Source: Sphingorhabdus sp. YGSMI21
Lineage (GTDB): Bacteria > Pseudomonadota > Alphaproteobacteria > Sphingomonadales > Sphingomonadaceae
DNA: 64,000 nucleotides
Direction of reading: 5' to 3'
Assembly (NCBI RefSeq): GCF_002776575.1
Contig: NZ_CP022548.1
Location: forward strand, 3,673,001 to 3,737,000
Below are positions 18,810 through 27,305 of the stretch, in pieces; position 1 is the first letter of the stretch; every line of letters begins with the position of its first letter. The notes beneath the pieces were generated by a model. The model saw only the letters and a list, made by a program, of their open reading frames with translations. It had not been told where the DNA came from and made no database searches. A program made the position numbers and the translations under genes.

Positions 18810-19650
18810 CCTCCGCCAGCCGCCCATAAAGCTCCGGCCGCCGGTCCCTGAAAAATCCCATGCCGGCGCGGTGCTTGCGCGCCTGTTCGAGATCAAGCGA
18901 TGCCGTCAGCACGCCGGTTTCCTGCGAGCCATATTCTGTCACCAGATCACCCCATTGATTGGTGATGAAACTGTGGCCGTAGAAAGCCTGCCCCTCTTCG
19001 ACGCCGATGCGGTTGCTCGCGACCACCGGCATGCAATTGCTCACCGCATGGCCCTGCATCGCCCGGCGCCACATGCGGCTGGTGTCGAGATCCGCGTCAT
19101 AGGGTTCGGACCCAATTGCGGTGGGATAGAAGAGCACTTCCGCGCCCATCAGCGCCATTGCCCGCGCGGTTTCCGGATACCATTGGTCCCAGCAGATCCC
19201 GACGCCAATCCGGGTGCCGAACACATCCCAGGTCTTGAAGCCGGAATTGCCAGGCCGGAAATAGAATTTTTCCTCATAGCCCGGTCCGTCGGGAATATGG
19301 CTTTTGCGATAGACACCCATGATCTCTCCCTCGGGATCGATCATAGCCAGACTGTTATAATGATGCTGGCCGTCGCGTTCGAAAAAGCTGGCCGGGATCG
19401 CTACGCCATATTGCTTGGCGAGCTTCTGCATGGCCAGCACCGGTGCGCTCTCGGCCACTGGCTGCGCCAGCGCGAACAACGCCTCGTCCTCGGTCTTGCA
19501 GAAATAGGGGCCGGCAAATAGCTCCGGCGGCAGGATGATCTGCGCGCCCTTTTCCGCGGCCTCGGCAACGAGGCCGCTGACGGCAAAAATATTCGTCTGT
19601 TCATCGCCGCCCAGAGGCAGCTGCAGGGCCGCTACGCATAAATTGGTCAT
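18802..19650 (-). CDS. aguB: N-carbamoylputrescine amidase
   Basis: A 282-aa carbon-nitrogen hydrolase that cleaves N-carbamoylputrescine to putrescine, CO2 and ammonia, the last step of the agmatine route to putrescine. The nitrilase-superfamily triad is visible: Glu43 (PPELFAG), Lys116 (YRKSHIP) and Cys153 (GICWDQWYPE). The PGYEEKFYFRPGN and DRRPELYG blocks are typical of AguB and not of general nitrilases. Its pathway partner aguA lies at 22201-23184 on the same strand, with two unrelated-looking genes between. A CAGGG stretch upstream is a weak ribosome site. Confidence 0.93.
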   Translation of the reverse strand: MTNLCVAALQLPLGGDEQTNIFAVSGLVAEAAEKGAQIILPPELFAGPYFCKTEDEALFALAQPVAESAPVLAMQKLAKQYGVAIPASFFERDGQHHYNSLAMIDPEGEIMGVYRKSHIPDGPGYEEKFYFRPGNSGFKTWDVFGTRIGVGICWDQWYPETARAMALMGAEVLFYPTAIGSEPYDADLDTSRMWRRAMQGHAVSNCMPVVASNRIGVEEGQAFYGHSFITNQWGDLVTEYGSQETGVLTASLDLEQARKHRAGMGFFRDRRPELYGRLAEDV

Positions 19651-19668
19651 AGCGGCCCTGATAGCGGT

Positions 19669-20523
19669 TTAGGGACGCTTCTTAAACAATAATGTCATCC
19701 GGTCGGATTCGCCGATCGCCTGATATTTCGCTTTGTCCGCGTCGCCTAGTGCCAGCACCGGAGGCAATGTCCAGACGCCGCGCTCATAGTCGGACGTGTC
19801 GGCAGGATTCGCGTTGACTTCGGACTCGCTGACCAGCTCGAAACCGTTCAGTTCGAACAGGGCCACAACCGATGCCTGCTTCAGATAGCCTTTGCTGCCA
19901 TTGGACATGGCATAGGGTGCGTCGGCCTTGGCGCGGTGCTGGACAATCCCGACCATGCCGTCATCGGCCAGCATGTCGCGCAGGGCTCGCAGTTCGGAGT
20001 CCGCGCGGTTGCCGTTCAGCATCCCGTGGAGCGACCGGAAGATCAAAATCCGGTCAACCTTGCCCTTCATGTCGTCGGGCATTTCATCGCTTTCGAAGGC
20101 CAGTATCTTCTTGGCTTCGACGCCCGTCCATTTCGCTGCGGTTTCGGGGAAATTTTCCGGCCAGCCCTTGGTCCGCGCTTCGCGGGCACGGTCGGAAAAG
20201 CTTGCATTGGCACTGTCCGCGTTGACCGCGATATACTGACCTTTAGCGGAGAGATAGGGTGCCAATATCCGGGTATACCAGCCCCCCCCCGGGCCATATT
20301 CGACGACTGTCTGATCGGGTTTGACGCCGAAGAAGCCGAGCGTATCGGCCGGATGACGATAGACATCACGGGCCTTGTCCTCTGCGCGCCGTTCATGGTT
20401 CAGAACCGTCTGGAGACTTGCGTCGGTCATCGCGGCGCCGTCTTTTTCATGATGATTGGCCGTCGCGGGAACCGCAGCGCCCAGCATTGCCAGCGCGGCA
20501 CTTGCCATCAGTAATTTCTTCAT
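19669..20523 (-). CDS. Exported SAM-methyltransferase-like protein (COG4798 type)
   Basis: A 284-aa protein with an obvious signal peptide (MKKLLMASAALAMLGAAVPATA) ahead of a class I methyltransferase fold. Motif I is VVEYGPGGGWYTRIL and a later strand is DRILIFRSLHGML. It belongs to the predicted-methyltransferase group COG4798, whose members often carry signal peptides although SAM is not known in the periplasm. The actual reaction is therefore unclear. A run of nine G residues on the coding strand (around 20282-20290) encodes the Gly motif and is the longest homopolymer noticed in the window. AGAGGA eight bases before the ATG supports the start. It lies between the two agmatine genes. Confidence 0.82.
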   Translation of the reverse strand: MKKLLMASAALAMLGAAVPATANHHEKDGAAMTDASLQTVLNHERRAEDKARDVYRHPADTLGFFGVKPDQTVVEYGPGGGWYTRILAPYLSAKGQYIAVNADSANASFSDRAREARTKGWPENFPETAAKWTGVEAKKILAFESDEMPDDMKGKVDRILIFRSLHGMLNGNRADSELRALRDMLADDGMVGIVQHRAKADAPYAMSNGSKGYLKQASVVALFELNGFELVSESEVNANPADTSDYERGVWTLPPVLALGDADKAKYQAIGESDRMTLLFKKRP

Positions 20524-20601
20524 CTTGTCATTCCTCTCAGATTTCCGGGGATTTTTTCCTGCTCACATATCTACGCGAGGCCGGACAGGACGCAATATAT
20601 A

Positions 20602-22122
20602 TTAAGGGGCGGTTTCCATAGAGGACCTGTATTGCGGCAAGACCTCCGGTCGCGGATAGAGTTCGTCATAGGGTACCGACCTGCCAGTGTCCTGGACGAT
20701 CCGGACATGTTTCCGGCCCAGCTTGCGCGGTTCGTCCACACCGCAACTATGCGCGATCACCTCGACCTCGTGGACAATATTCTTGCAGTAATTGGCGACT
20801 TTGACTTTCTTGTCCTGCGGATCGAGACCGCGCTGCAGCCTTGGATTATGGGTGGTCACCCCGGTCGGACAGGTATTCTTGTTGCATTTCAGCGATTGGA
20901 TACAGCCGAGCGCAAACATGAAACCGCGCGCCGTGTTGACGAAATCCGCTCCCGCGCAAATCGCCCAGGCTGCGCTCGACGGCGTGATCCGCTTGCCCGA
21001 GGCAATGATCCTGATCCGGTAGCGCAGGCCGTAGCGATGAAAGATATCGGACAGCATCGGCAGGCTTTCCTTCAGCTGCAGCCCGACATTGTCCATCAGC
21101 GGCATCGGTGCTGCCCCGGTGCCGCCGTCTCCGCCGTCCAAGGTGAAAAAGTCCGGCGCGCTCTCGATCCCGCGCTTGTGGATCGCCTCGCACAATTCCT
21201 CCAGCCAGCCATAGGCGCCGACCACGGCCTTGATTCCGGTCGGCTTGCCGGTCACCTCGCGGACCCGATGAATGAAATCGAGCAGATCGTCGACGCTGTT
21301 GATCTCGGGATGGCGGTTGGGCGAGATGCTCGGCTGACCCTCGGTGATCCCGCGGATTTCCGCGATCATGCGGTTCACCTTCTCGCCGGGCAATATGCCG
21401 CCCTTGCCGGGCTTGGCCCCTTGCGACAGCTTGATCTCGAACATCCTCACCTCTTCGTGCGCGGCGATGGCACGCAGCTTGTCCTCGCTGAGGCTGCCGT
21501 CCTGATCGCGCACGCCATATTTGGCGGTGCCGATCTGGAAGATGATGTCGCAGCCGCCTTCGAGATGGAAAGGCGACAGACCGCCCTCCCCGGTGTTCAG
21601 CCAGCATCCGGCCAGTTTAGCCCCGTGCGACAAGGCCCTTATGGCAGGGACCGACAGGGCGCCGAAGCTCATCGCGGAAATATTGAAGAAGGATCCGGCT
21701 TCATAGGGCTGTCGCGCGTGCGGCCCGATAATGCAGGTCGTCGTTTCCGCCGCATCACTTTCCAGCGTGGGAAACGGAACATTGACAAAAATCGCGGTGC
21801 CGGGGGGATCCAGACTCTTGGTCGACCCGAAAGCGATCGTGTTGTCGATGCCCTTGCCGGCCCGCTCCACCCATTCCCGCTCGGCGCGGTTGAAGGGCAT
21901 TTCCTCGCGGTCCATGGCGAAAAAATATTGCCGGAAAAATTCGCCCAGTTCGGAGAAAAGATGCCGGAAGCGGCCGATAACCGGATAGTTGCGCCGCACC
22001 GCATCCTGCTTCTGGTTGATGTCGATGATGAACAGGACGATCACAGCGGCCAGACCCAGCCCGAGCAGCAGGATGAAGATATAAGTCAGTGCGCTCAATA
22101 CGCCGAGAATTCCGTCGGTCAT
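20602..22122 (-). CDS. FMN-binding glutamate-synthase-like protein, membrane-anchored
   Basis: A 506-aa protein. One N-terminal transmembrane helix (LTYIFILLLGLGLAAVIVLFI) is followed by a GltS-type (beta/alpha)8 domain. FNISAMSFGALSVPAIRALS, GEGGLSPFHLEGG, LSQGAKPGKGGILPGEKV and the FMN loop TLDGGDGGTGAAP are typical of the glutamate synthase FMN domain, and the Cys cluster CIQSLKCNKNTCPTG resembles its iron-sulfur ligands. It lacks the glutaminase domain, so it is not a complete glutamate synthase. Ammonia-dependent glutamate synthesis or an unrelated amino-acid oxidoreduction are both possible. The start ATG 22122 follows GGGGAC; the preceding TTG is out of preference. Confidence 0.85.
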   Translation of the reverse strand: MTDGILGVLSALTYIFILLLGLGLAAVIVLFIIDINQKQDAVRRNYPVIGRFRHLFSELGEFFRQYFFAMDREEMPFNRAEREWVERAGKGIDNTIAFGSTKSLDPPGTAIFVNVPFPTLESDAAETTTCIIGPHARQPYEAGSFFNISAMSFGALSVPAIRALSHGAKLAGCWLNTGEGGLSPFHLEGGCDIIFQIGTAKYGVRDQDGSLSEDKLRAIAAHEEVRMFEIKLSQGAKPGKGGILPGEKVNRMIAEIRGITEGQPSISPNRHPEINSVDDLLDFIHRVREVTGKPTGIKAVVGAYGWLEELCEAIHKRGIESAPDFFTLDGGDGGTGAAPMPLMDNVGLQLKESLPMLSDIFHRYGLRYRIRIIASGKRITPSSAAWAICAGADFVNTARGFMFALGCIQSLKCNKNTCPTGVTTHNPRLQRGLDPQDKKVKVANYCKNIVHEVEVIAHSCGVDEPRKLGRKHVRIVQDTGRSVPYDELYPRPEVLPQYRSSMETAP

Positions 22123-22200
22123 CAATCGTCCCCTAAACAGGCCTGACAGCCTAGCAGCTTGCGCGCCTCTGACAAAGGTTCGGGCGAACGCCCGGCCGGG

Positions 22201-23184
22201 TTACGCCGGCAACGGTATCTGTTGCGAAATACAGTGAAAACTGCCGCCGCCGCGCAGCAGCGCCTGGCTGGACAGTCCGATCACCTTGCGGTCCGGGAAA
22301 AGCGCCGAAATCTCATCGACCGCCCTGATGTCGTTTGCAGCCCCATATTGCGGAACCGCGACCACAGTGTTCCCGATATAGAAGTTCATATAGCTCGCAG
22401 GGGCGATATCGCCGTCAACTTCATATTTCCCTGCCGACGGCAGCTTGACCACTGTCAGACCGGCAGATTCCGCGCGTCGTGCGGCATTATCAAAAATCTC
22501 CGCATTGGGATCATCATCAGTCTCGGCATGCGGGATCACCACGGTGCCCGGTGCAACAAATCGGGCGAGATTGTCGACGTGGCCATCAGTATGGTCGGCA
22601 GCCAGCCCGTCACCCAACCAGCAGACATCCTCCACCGCCAGCGCTTCGCGAAGCCGCGCGGCTGCTTGGTCCTTGTCCAATCCCTGATTGCGGTTGGCGT
22701 TGAGTACGCATTGCTCCGTGGTGACCAGCCGGCCGTCCCCGTCGCCATCAATCGCTCCGCCTTCCAATATCCAGTCTTGCGCGCTGTCTGTCAGACCGAA
22801 GCGCCCGGCCAGACGCTGGCCGATATCCTGATCGCCGGCCATTTCATATTTGCCGCCCCAGCCGTTGAAGCCGAAATTGCGTCCATCGAGACCGTCCGGC
22901 CCCAGCACAAAAATCGGCGCGGTATCGCGCAGCCAGATGTCGCCAAAAGGCTCGATGACCACTTCCACACAGGACTGAACCAGCCCGCGCGCGCTATCCG
23001 CGTCCGCAGCGTCCCGGCATATTAGAACCACCGTCTCGCCGGCACCCTCGTCCGCCACGGCATTGGCAAATGCCGCCACTTCCTGTTGCGCGGCATCCCG
23101 ACCTTGCGGCCATTCCGCCGGATCACCGGGAAAGCCGATCCAGACCGCCTGATGCGGTTCCCACTCTGCGGGCCATCTTGTCAT
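22201..23184 (-). CDS. aguA: Agmatine deiminase
   Basis: A 327-aa guanidine-modifying enzyme of the pentein fold that converts agmatine to N-carbamoylputrescine and ammonia. Diagnostic stretches are MPAEWEPHQAVWIG-like RWPAEWEPHQAVWIG, FGDIWLRDTAPIF, NGWGGKYEMAGDQ, DGDGRLVTTEQCVLN, DHTDGHVDNLARF and the C-terminal GGGSFHCISQQ with the catalytic Cys about 12 residues from the end. With aguB this completes a two-step route from agmatine to putrescine. No arginine decarboxylase is in the window. It starts 16 bp from the end of the upstream M28 peptidase gene on the same strand. Confidence 0.95.
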   Translation of the reverse strand: MTRWPAEWEPHQAVWIGFPGDPAEWPQGRDAAQQEVAAFANAVADEGAGETVVLICRDAADADSARGLVQSCVEVVIEPFGDIWLRDTAPIFVLGPDGLDGRNFGFNGWGGKYEMAGDQDIGQRLAGRFGLTDSAQDWILEGGAIDGDGDGRLVTTEQCVLNANRNQGLDKDQAAARLREALAVEDVCWLGDGLAADHTDGHVDNLARFVAPGTVVIPHAETDDDPNAEIFDNAARRAESAGLTVVKLPSAGKYEVDGDIAPASYMNFYIGNTVVAVPQYGAANDIRAVDEISALFPDRKVIGLSSQALLRGGGSFHCISQQIPLPA

Positions 23185-23199
23185 GCGTAGCGTCCGGGA

Positions 23200-24879
23200 T
23201 CAGTTGCCGGCGCGGCTCTCGTCCCGCGTAGCGCGGAATTCGTCGCCTTCGTTCCAGTTGGGCCAGTCTTCGGTCATCGCCAGCATCCGCGCGACGGTAT
23301 AATAGACTTTCAGATCGCCCATCACGCCGTCCCAGTTCCAGTTCGGATCATATTCGTCCTTCGGACCGTGATACCGGTTGTCGCCATAATCTTTCGAAAT
23401 GGCTTCCCCGGCTTCCCGGCCACCCTCGACCAGATCCTCGCCGCCTTCGAAATAGATCATCGGCACGCCGAGCTTGGCAAAGCTGAAATGGTCGGAGCGA
23501 TAATAATAGCCCTTCTCCGGTGTCGGCTCGGCTTCGGCGACGCGGCCATCGCCGGTCAGCGCCGCTTCGAGATAGCGGTCGAGTTGCGATTTGCCTTTGC
23601 CGACAACGATCACATTCTTGGCCGGGCCAGCCATGCCGAACGCATCCATGTTCACGCCGCCAACGGTCTGGCTGAGCGGATAGATCGGATTTTGTGCATA
23701 ATATTTGGATCCCAAAAGCCCGGACTCTTCGGCCGTCACAGCCAGGAAGATGATGCTGCGATCCGGCGCACCGGCCTTCACATGAGCTTCGGCCAGAGCG
23801 ACCAGAGCCGCCGTACCGGTAGCATTGTCGACCGCGCCGTTGCAGATATCATCACCATCGGCTGCCGGCTTGCAGCGACCGAGATGGTCCCAATGCGCTG
23901 TGTAGAGCACATATTCATCGGGACGCGTCTTGCCCTTCAAAATGCCGACGACATTCTTGCTATCGGTCTTCTTGATGTCATTCTCGAGCGAAGCGGATGC
24001 TTTCAGCTTCAAATCGACCGCCTTGAAGCCCTTTTTCTTCGCCGCTGCCATTTGCGTGGCCAAATCCTGACCAGCCGCCGCAAAAATCTTGGCTGCCGCA
24101 TCCTTCTGAATCCAGCCGTTCAATTTGGTCTGGTCCGCGCCGCCATTGGCCGACTGGGCGTAAAACTGTTCCCCCGTCCAACTCGATTCGACAACATTCC
24201 AGCCGTAAGCCGCTGGCTCGGTATCATGGATGATCAAAGCCGCCGCAGCGCCCTGCCGTGCCGCTTCTTCATATTTATAGGTCCAGCGCCCGTAATAGGT
24301 CATCGCCCGGCCACCAAATTCGCCTTCGAGGCTTTCGGTACCGAAATCGGGATCATTCACCAATATGACAACCGTCTTGCCTTTGACATCGACCCCGGCA
24401 TAATCGTTCCAGCCACGCTCGGGAGCGTTGATGCCATAGCCGACAAACACCATGTCGCTGTCGGCAACGTCGATCTTCGGCTGTTCCTGATAGCTCGAAA
24501 CGACATAGTCACTGCCAAAAGCAAAAGACAGGTCGCTCTTTCCACCGCTGATTTTCAAAGGAGACATGTTTTTTGCGGTAATCCCGACCAACGGCACATC
24601 CTGAAACCAGCTATCGCCATTGCCCGGCTCCAGTCCGGCTTCGGCAAATTTGCTCGTCAGCAGCGCCAGCGTCTTTTCCTCACCGGGCGTACCAGGCGCG
24701 CGGCCTTCATAGGCGTCGGAGGAAAGCTCCTCGGTGATCGACTTCATCGTTTCAACCGACAATTCAGGTGCCGCGATTTCGGGCAGCGCTGCTGCCGTAT
24801 CGCCCTCTTCAATCTTCGTGCAGCCAGCCAGTGCCAGAGACGGCGCCAACAGCACCCAGAGAGACCGTTTCAACATCAT
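23200..24879 (-). CDS. M28-family metallopeptidase lipoprotein
   Basis: About 559 aa. The N-terminus MLKRSLWVLLAPSLALAGC ends in a lipobox (LALAGC), so it is probably an outer-membrane lipoprotein. After DAYEGRAPGTPGE comes a protease-associated insert (about 140-300), then the zinc centre: HWDHLGRC, GAVDNATGTAALV, AVTAEESGLLGSKYY, VNMDAFG and RSDHFSFAKLGVPMIYFEGG. All five ligand positions look intact, unlike the softer final loop in the paralogue at 12460. AAGGA five bases before ATG 24879 sets the start; upstream in-frame codons would hide the lipobox. It is separated from rpsD by an intrinsic terminator and so has its own promoter. Confidence 0.9.
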   Translation of the reverse strand: MMLKRSLWVLLAPSLALAGCTKIEEGDTAAALPEIAAPELSVETMKSITEELSSDAYEGRAPGTPGEEKTLALLTSKFAEAGLEPGNGDSWFQDVPLVGITAKNMSPLKISGGKSDLSFAFGSDYVVSSYQEQPKIDVADSDMVFVGYGINAPERGWNDYAGVDVKGKTVVILVNDPDFGTESLEGEFGGRAMTYYGRWTYKYEEAARQGAAAALIIHDTEPAAYGWNVVESSWTGEQFYAQSANGGADQTKLNGWIQKDAAAKIFAAAGQDLATQMAAAKKKGFKAVDLKLKASASLENDIKKTDSKNVVGILKGKTRPDEYVLYTAHWDHLGRCKPAADGDDICNGAVDNATGTAALVALAEAHVKAGAPDRSIIFLAVTAEESGLLGSKYYAQNPIYPLSQTVGGVNMDAFGMAGPAKNVIVVGKGKSQLDRYLEAALTGDGRVAEAEPTPEKGYYYRSDHFSFAKLGVPMIYFEGGEDLVEGGREAGEAISKDYGDNRYHGPKDEYDPNWNWDGVMGDLKVYYTVARMLAMTEDWPNWNEGDEFRATRDESRAGN

Positions 24880-25014
24880 GCTTTTCCTTCTGAAATTTTC
24901 AGTTCCGAAAATCGTTATACACTCAATGGCAGACCATATTCGGCAAGGCAAGAAGCCTTGAAGACGCCGCATCCGCTCCGGCTCCGCGCAGGTCTCTTCA
25001 CCGGAACGCCGGGC

Positions 25015-25047
25015 AAAAAAAAGGCGGCTGTTGCGAGCCGCCTTTTT
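25015..25047 (-). terminator. Intrinsic terminator of rpsD
   Basis: Stem AAGGCGGCT / AGCCGCCTT (25021-25029 with 25036-25044) and a 6-nt loop. On the minus strand it is followed by eight T residues (the A-run at 25015-25022), 19 bp after the rpsD stop. It also has five T residues on the plus side, but no plus-strand gene ends here. Confidence 0.92.
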
Positions 25048-25065
25048 GAAAATGGCTGGAAATAA

Positions 25066-25680
25066 TCAGCGCGAATAGAATTCGACAACCAGATTGGGTT
25101 CCATGGTCACCGGATAAGGCACTTCGTCCAGTGTCGGGATACGGACATAGGTTACCTTGTCGGTGCCTTCTGGATTTACATATTCCGGGATGTCACGCTC
25201 TGGCAGGCTCTGTGCTTCGATAACCAGCAGCATTTCCTTTGCCTTGTCGCTCAGCGAAATCTCGTCGCCTGGCACAACCTTGCGCGATGCAACGTTGCAT
25301 TTGACGCCGTTCACGCGGATGTGGCCGTGGCTCACGAGCTGACGGGCAGCAAAGATGGTCGGGGTGAACTTGGCGCGATAGACAACCATGTCGAGACGCT
25401 GTTCGAGCAGGCCGATCAGGTTCTGGCTGGTATCGCCTTTCATCGCTGCGGCTTCCTTATAGGCGCGGCGGAACTGCTTTTCCGTCACGTCGCCATAATA
25501 GCCCTTGAGCTTCTGCTTGGCGCGCAGCTGGATACCGAAGTCGGACAGCTTGCCTTTGCGGCGCTGACCGTGCTGGCCCGGGCCATAGTCGCGGCGATTG
25601 ACGGGAGATTTGGGGCGACCCCAAATATTCTCGCCCATACGGCGATCGAGCTTATATTTGGAACTGGTACGTTTGGTCAT
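25066..25680 (-). CDS. rpsD: 30S ribosomal protein S4
   Basis: A 204-aa primary 16S-binding protein of the small subunit. [21 protein letters not shown], the [20 protein letters not shown] block and the S4 RNA-binding domain ([39 protein letters not shown]) are standard, ending VVEFYSR. The start is ATG 25680, giving the normal S4 N-terminus; the frame open to 25755 is leader sequence. It is monocistronic, with a strong terminator behind it. A large hairpin in the region upstream (25799-25835) might serve regulation by S4 or end the transcript of the small gene before it. Confidence 0.97.
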   Translation of the reverse strand: MTKRTSSKYKLDRRMGENIWGRPKSPVNRRDYGPGQHGQRRKGKLSDFGIQLRAKQKLKGYYGDVTEKQFRRAYKEAAAMKGDTSQNLIGLLEQRLDMVVYRAKFTPTIFAARQLVSHGHIRVNGVKCNVASRKVVPGDEISLSDKAKEMLLVIEAQSLPERDIPEYVNPEGTDKVTYVRIPTLDEVPYPVTMEPNLVVEFYSR

Positions 25681-25798
25681 ATCAATGACTCCTAATTTGC
25701 TGTTTCTTTGGTCTTCCCGGAGCGCACCATCAAAACCTCTCATGTGACAGGTCATGATGCGGCCACCGCTTCACCGGGGTGCGGGGCCAATTGCTGAG

Positions 25799-25835
25799 GC
25801 GCCTTGAACAGATTTCTTCAAATCTGTCAAGGCGC
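25799..25835 (-). promoter_or_regulatory. Long hairpin between small secreted protein gene and rpsD
   Basis: Arms 25799-25815 and 25820-25835 pair over 16 bp with one bulged A and a CTTC loop (GCGCCTTG...CAAGGCGC). It lies 48 bp after the stop of the small exported-protein gene and 119 bp before the rpsD start. It lacks a T-tract on the minus strand, so termination would not be of the simple intrinsic kind. Confidence 0.6.
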
Positions 25836-25882
25836 GTGATTCAGGAAAAGTCTGGAAAAGATTAAGCCGACCGGCAATCCTG

Positions 25883-26122
25883 TCAGGGATCGTTGCGGTT
25901 CTGCGTTCCGCGGCTGTAATTCGACCGGTTCTGCAACTGAAGGGCATTTTCCTCTTCAACCTGCTTCCATTCGCGTTTGGTGCGGCAGATGCGCTCCGGA
26001 ATCTTCGAACCAAGGACGGCTTCAGAACGACATACAACCTTGTCTTCTTTCGCAGACTGGGCATCGCCGGTTGCCGCCGCGGCATCGCCGGCCAATGCCA
26101 AGGATAAAAATAATGTAAGCAT
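25883..26122 (-). CDS. Small exported protein with two cysteines
   Basis: A 79-aa precursor. The signal peptide MLTLFLSLALAGDAAAATG precedes a short basic domain, KVVCRSEAVLGSKIPERICRTKREWKQVEEE, with two Cys 15 residues apart that could form a disulfide. The C-terminus is Asn/Gln-rich (LQLQNRSNYSRGTQN). GGAG six bases before ATG 26122 sets the start; the longer frame from 26152 would place charged residues before the hydrophobic core. Similar C-R-x-G-S-x-R-x-C proteins are common in sphingomonads, but I know of no assigned role. Confidence 0.75.
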   Translation of the reverse strand: MLTLFLSLALAGDAAAATGDAQSAKEDKVVCRSEAVLGSKIPERICRTKREWKQVEEENALQLQNRSNYSRGTQNRNDP

Positions 26123-26237
26123 GATAACTCCGAATAATTTGAATATTGTCACAAATATAACCAGTGCGACGCAGAAAAGCTACTTCAAACCGCCTTCCTG
26201 CTCGACATTTTGATCATATTAAATTATCCGCGCTGCC

Positions 26238-26549
26238 ATGACAGTAACTACTGAAACCATTGATCAAATTCGCGATATGAAGCAATTGCGAGAAGCAGTC
26301 GATCAACTTGATGCCGAGTTGATCGATCTGTTCCGGCTCCGCTTTGCCTGCATGGACGCGGCGGCGCGAATCAAGCAGGACCGGGACGCCGTCAGGGATG
26401 AAGGTCGCAAGGCAGAGGTTTTGGCGAACGTGAAAAGCCTGTCGGAGAAAGCAGCCATACCGGTTCCGACCATGGCCGCGATCTGGGAAATGCTGGTGGA
26501 GACATCGATCAGCTACGAAATGCAGAAATGGGACCAGCGTCGCAAATAG
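26238..26549 (+). CDS. Chorismate mutase, AroQ type
   Basis: A 103-aa all-helical chorismate mutase that rearranges chorismate to prephenate for Phe/Tyr synthesis. LREAVDQLDAELIDLFRLRFACMDAAARIKQDRD contains the helix-1 Arg and the Lys of the AroQ active site. EGRKAEVLANVKSL and the final helix (IWEMLVETSISYEMQKW) follow the PchB-like pattern. It is a free-standing domain, not fused to prephenate dehydratase. It is a single gene on the plus strand that converges on trmJ with 12 bp between stops. An isochorismate-pyruvate lyase activity, as in PchB, is the alternative. Confidence 0.9.
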   Translation: MTVTTETIDQIRDMKQLREAVDQLDAELIDLFRLRFACMDAAARIKQDRDAVRDEGRKAEVLANVKSLSEKAAIPVPTMAAIWEMLVETSISYEMQKWDQRRK

Positions 26550-26561
26550 CCTTTTTCAGCC

Positions 26562-27305
26562 CTATTTTTTTTCGGCTTTATCCTTGCGCGGAGGCCGTTC
26601 CAGTGAAGAAATCACGCCACGCCAGGTCTTGACCTCTTCGCCCGTCCATGCCGGTTTGGTCAGCATATTGCGAAGCGTGACTTTGGTCGCCACGGCGCGC
26701 TCGGGCGGATAGAAATAGCCGTTTTTGTCCAGCGCCCGTTCGAGATGCTCGTAGAACATATCCAACTCCTTTTGCGGAGCCGGTTCGGCCTTTTTCTTCT
26801 CCAGCGTCGGCTGGACATGGGCGGTGCTGTCGATTTTCGATATTTCATAGGCGACCAGAATGACCGCCTGCGCCAGATTGAGCGAGCCGAACTCGGGATT
26901 GATCGGCACGGTGATGATCTTGCGCGCCAGTTCGACATCGACGACCTCCAGCCCGGAGCGCTCAGGCCCGAACAATATCGCACATTTACCGCTGGCCTGT
27001 GCCATATCCTCGGCCGCTTCCCATGGGGTCAGCACTGTCTTGGTCATACCCCGCTTGCGGACGGTGGTGGCGTAAACATGGGCGCAATCGGCAACCGCCT
27101 CCGCCGTCGTCTCAAAGACCCGGGCGTCTTCCAATATCCGGTCTGCACCGGAAGCGGCGGGACCGGCGTCCGGATTGGGCCAGCCGTCCCGAGGCTTGAC
27201 GATACGCATCTCGGTCAGCCCGAAATTCAGCATGGCCCGCGCCGCTTTTCCGATATTCTGGCCGAGCTGCGGGTTCACCAGGATGATGGCGGGCTGGTTG
27301 CTCAC
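26562..27305 (-). CDS. trmJ: tRNA (cytidine/uridine-2'-O)-methyltransferase TrmJ
   Basis: A 247-aa SpoU-class (SPOUT, knotted) RNA 2'-O-methyltransferase. [24 protein letters not shown] is motif 1 (N and R for ribose and SAM). [10 protein letters not shown] is motif 2 and [22 protein letters not shown] is motif 3. TrmJ modifies position 32 of tRNAs. The C-terminal extension (about 170-247) holds the basic [13 protein letters not shown] segment and the helical part found in TrmJ. The start overlaps the nrdR stop by 4 bp, so it is the last gene of rpiB-glyA-nrdR-trmJ. Confidence 0.92.
   Translation of the reverse strand: MSNQPAIILVNPQLGQNIGKAARAMLNFGLTEMRIVKPRDGWPNPDAGPAASGADRILEDARVFETTAEAVADCAHVYATTVRKRGMTKTVLTPWEAAEDMAQASGKCAILFGPERSGLEVVDVELARKIITVPINPEFGSLNLAQAVILVAYEISKIDSTAHVQPTLEKKKAEPAPQKELDMFYEHLERALDKNGYFYPPERAVATKVTLRNMLTKPAWTGEEVKTWRGVISSLERPPRKDKAEKK

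Noticed and set aside
20282..20290. Nine-G tract as a phase-variation switch
   Set aside because: It encodes the Gly motif in frame, and phase variation is not established in this group. Noted only as a possible slippage site.
23368..25065. Plus-strand open frame opposite the M28 lipoprotein
   Set aside because: Shadow frame of a well-supported gene. It also crosses the rpsD terminator, which a real gene would not.
25771..26085. 104-codon minus-strand open frame overlapping the small exported protein
   Set aside because: It shares the region with the better-supported signal-peptide gene, has no motif and runs through the large hairpin.
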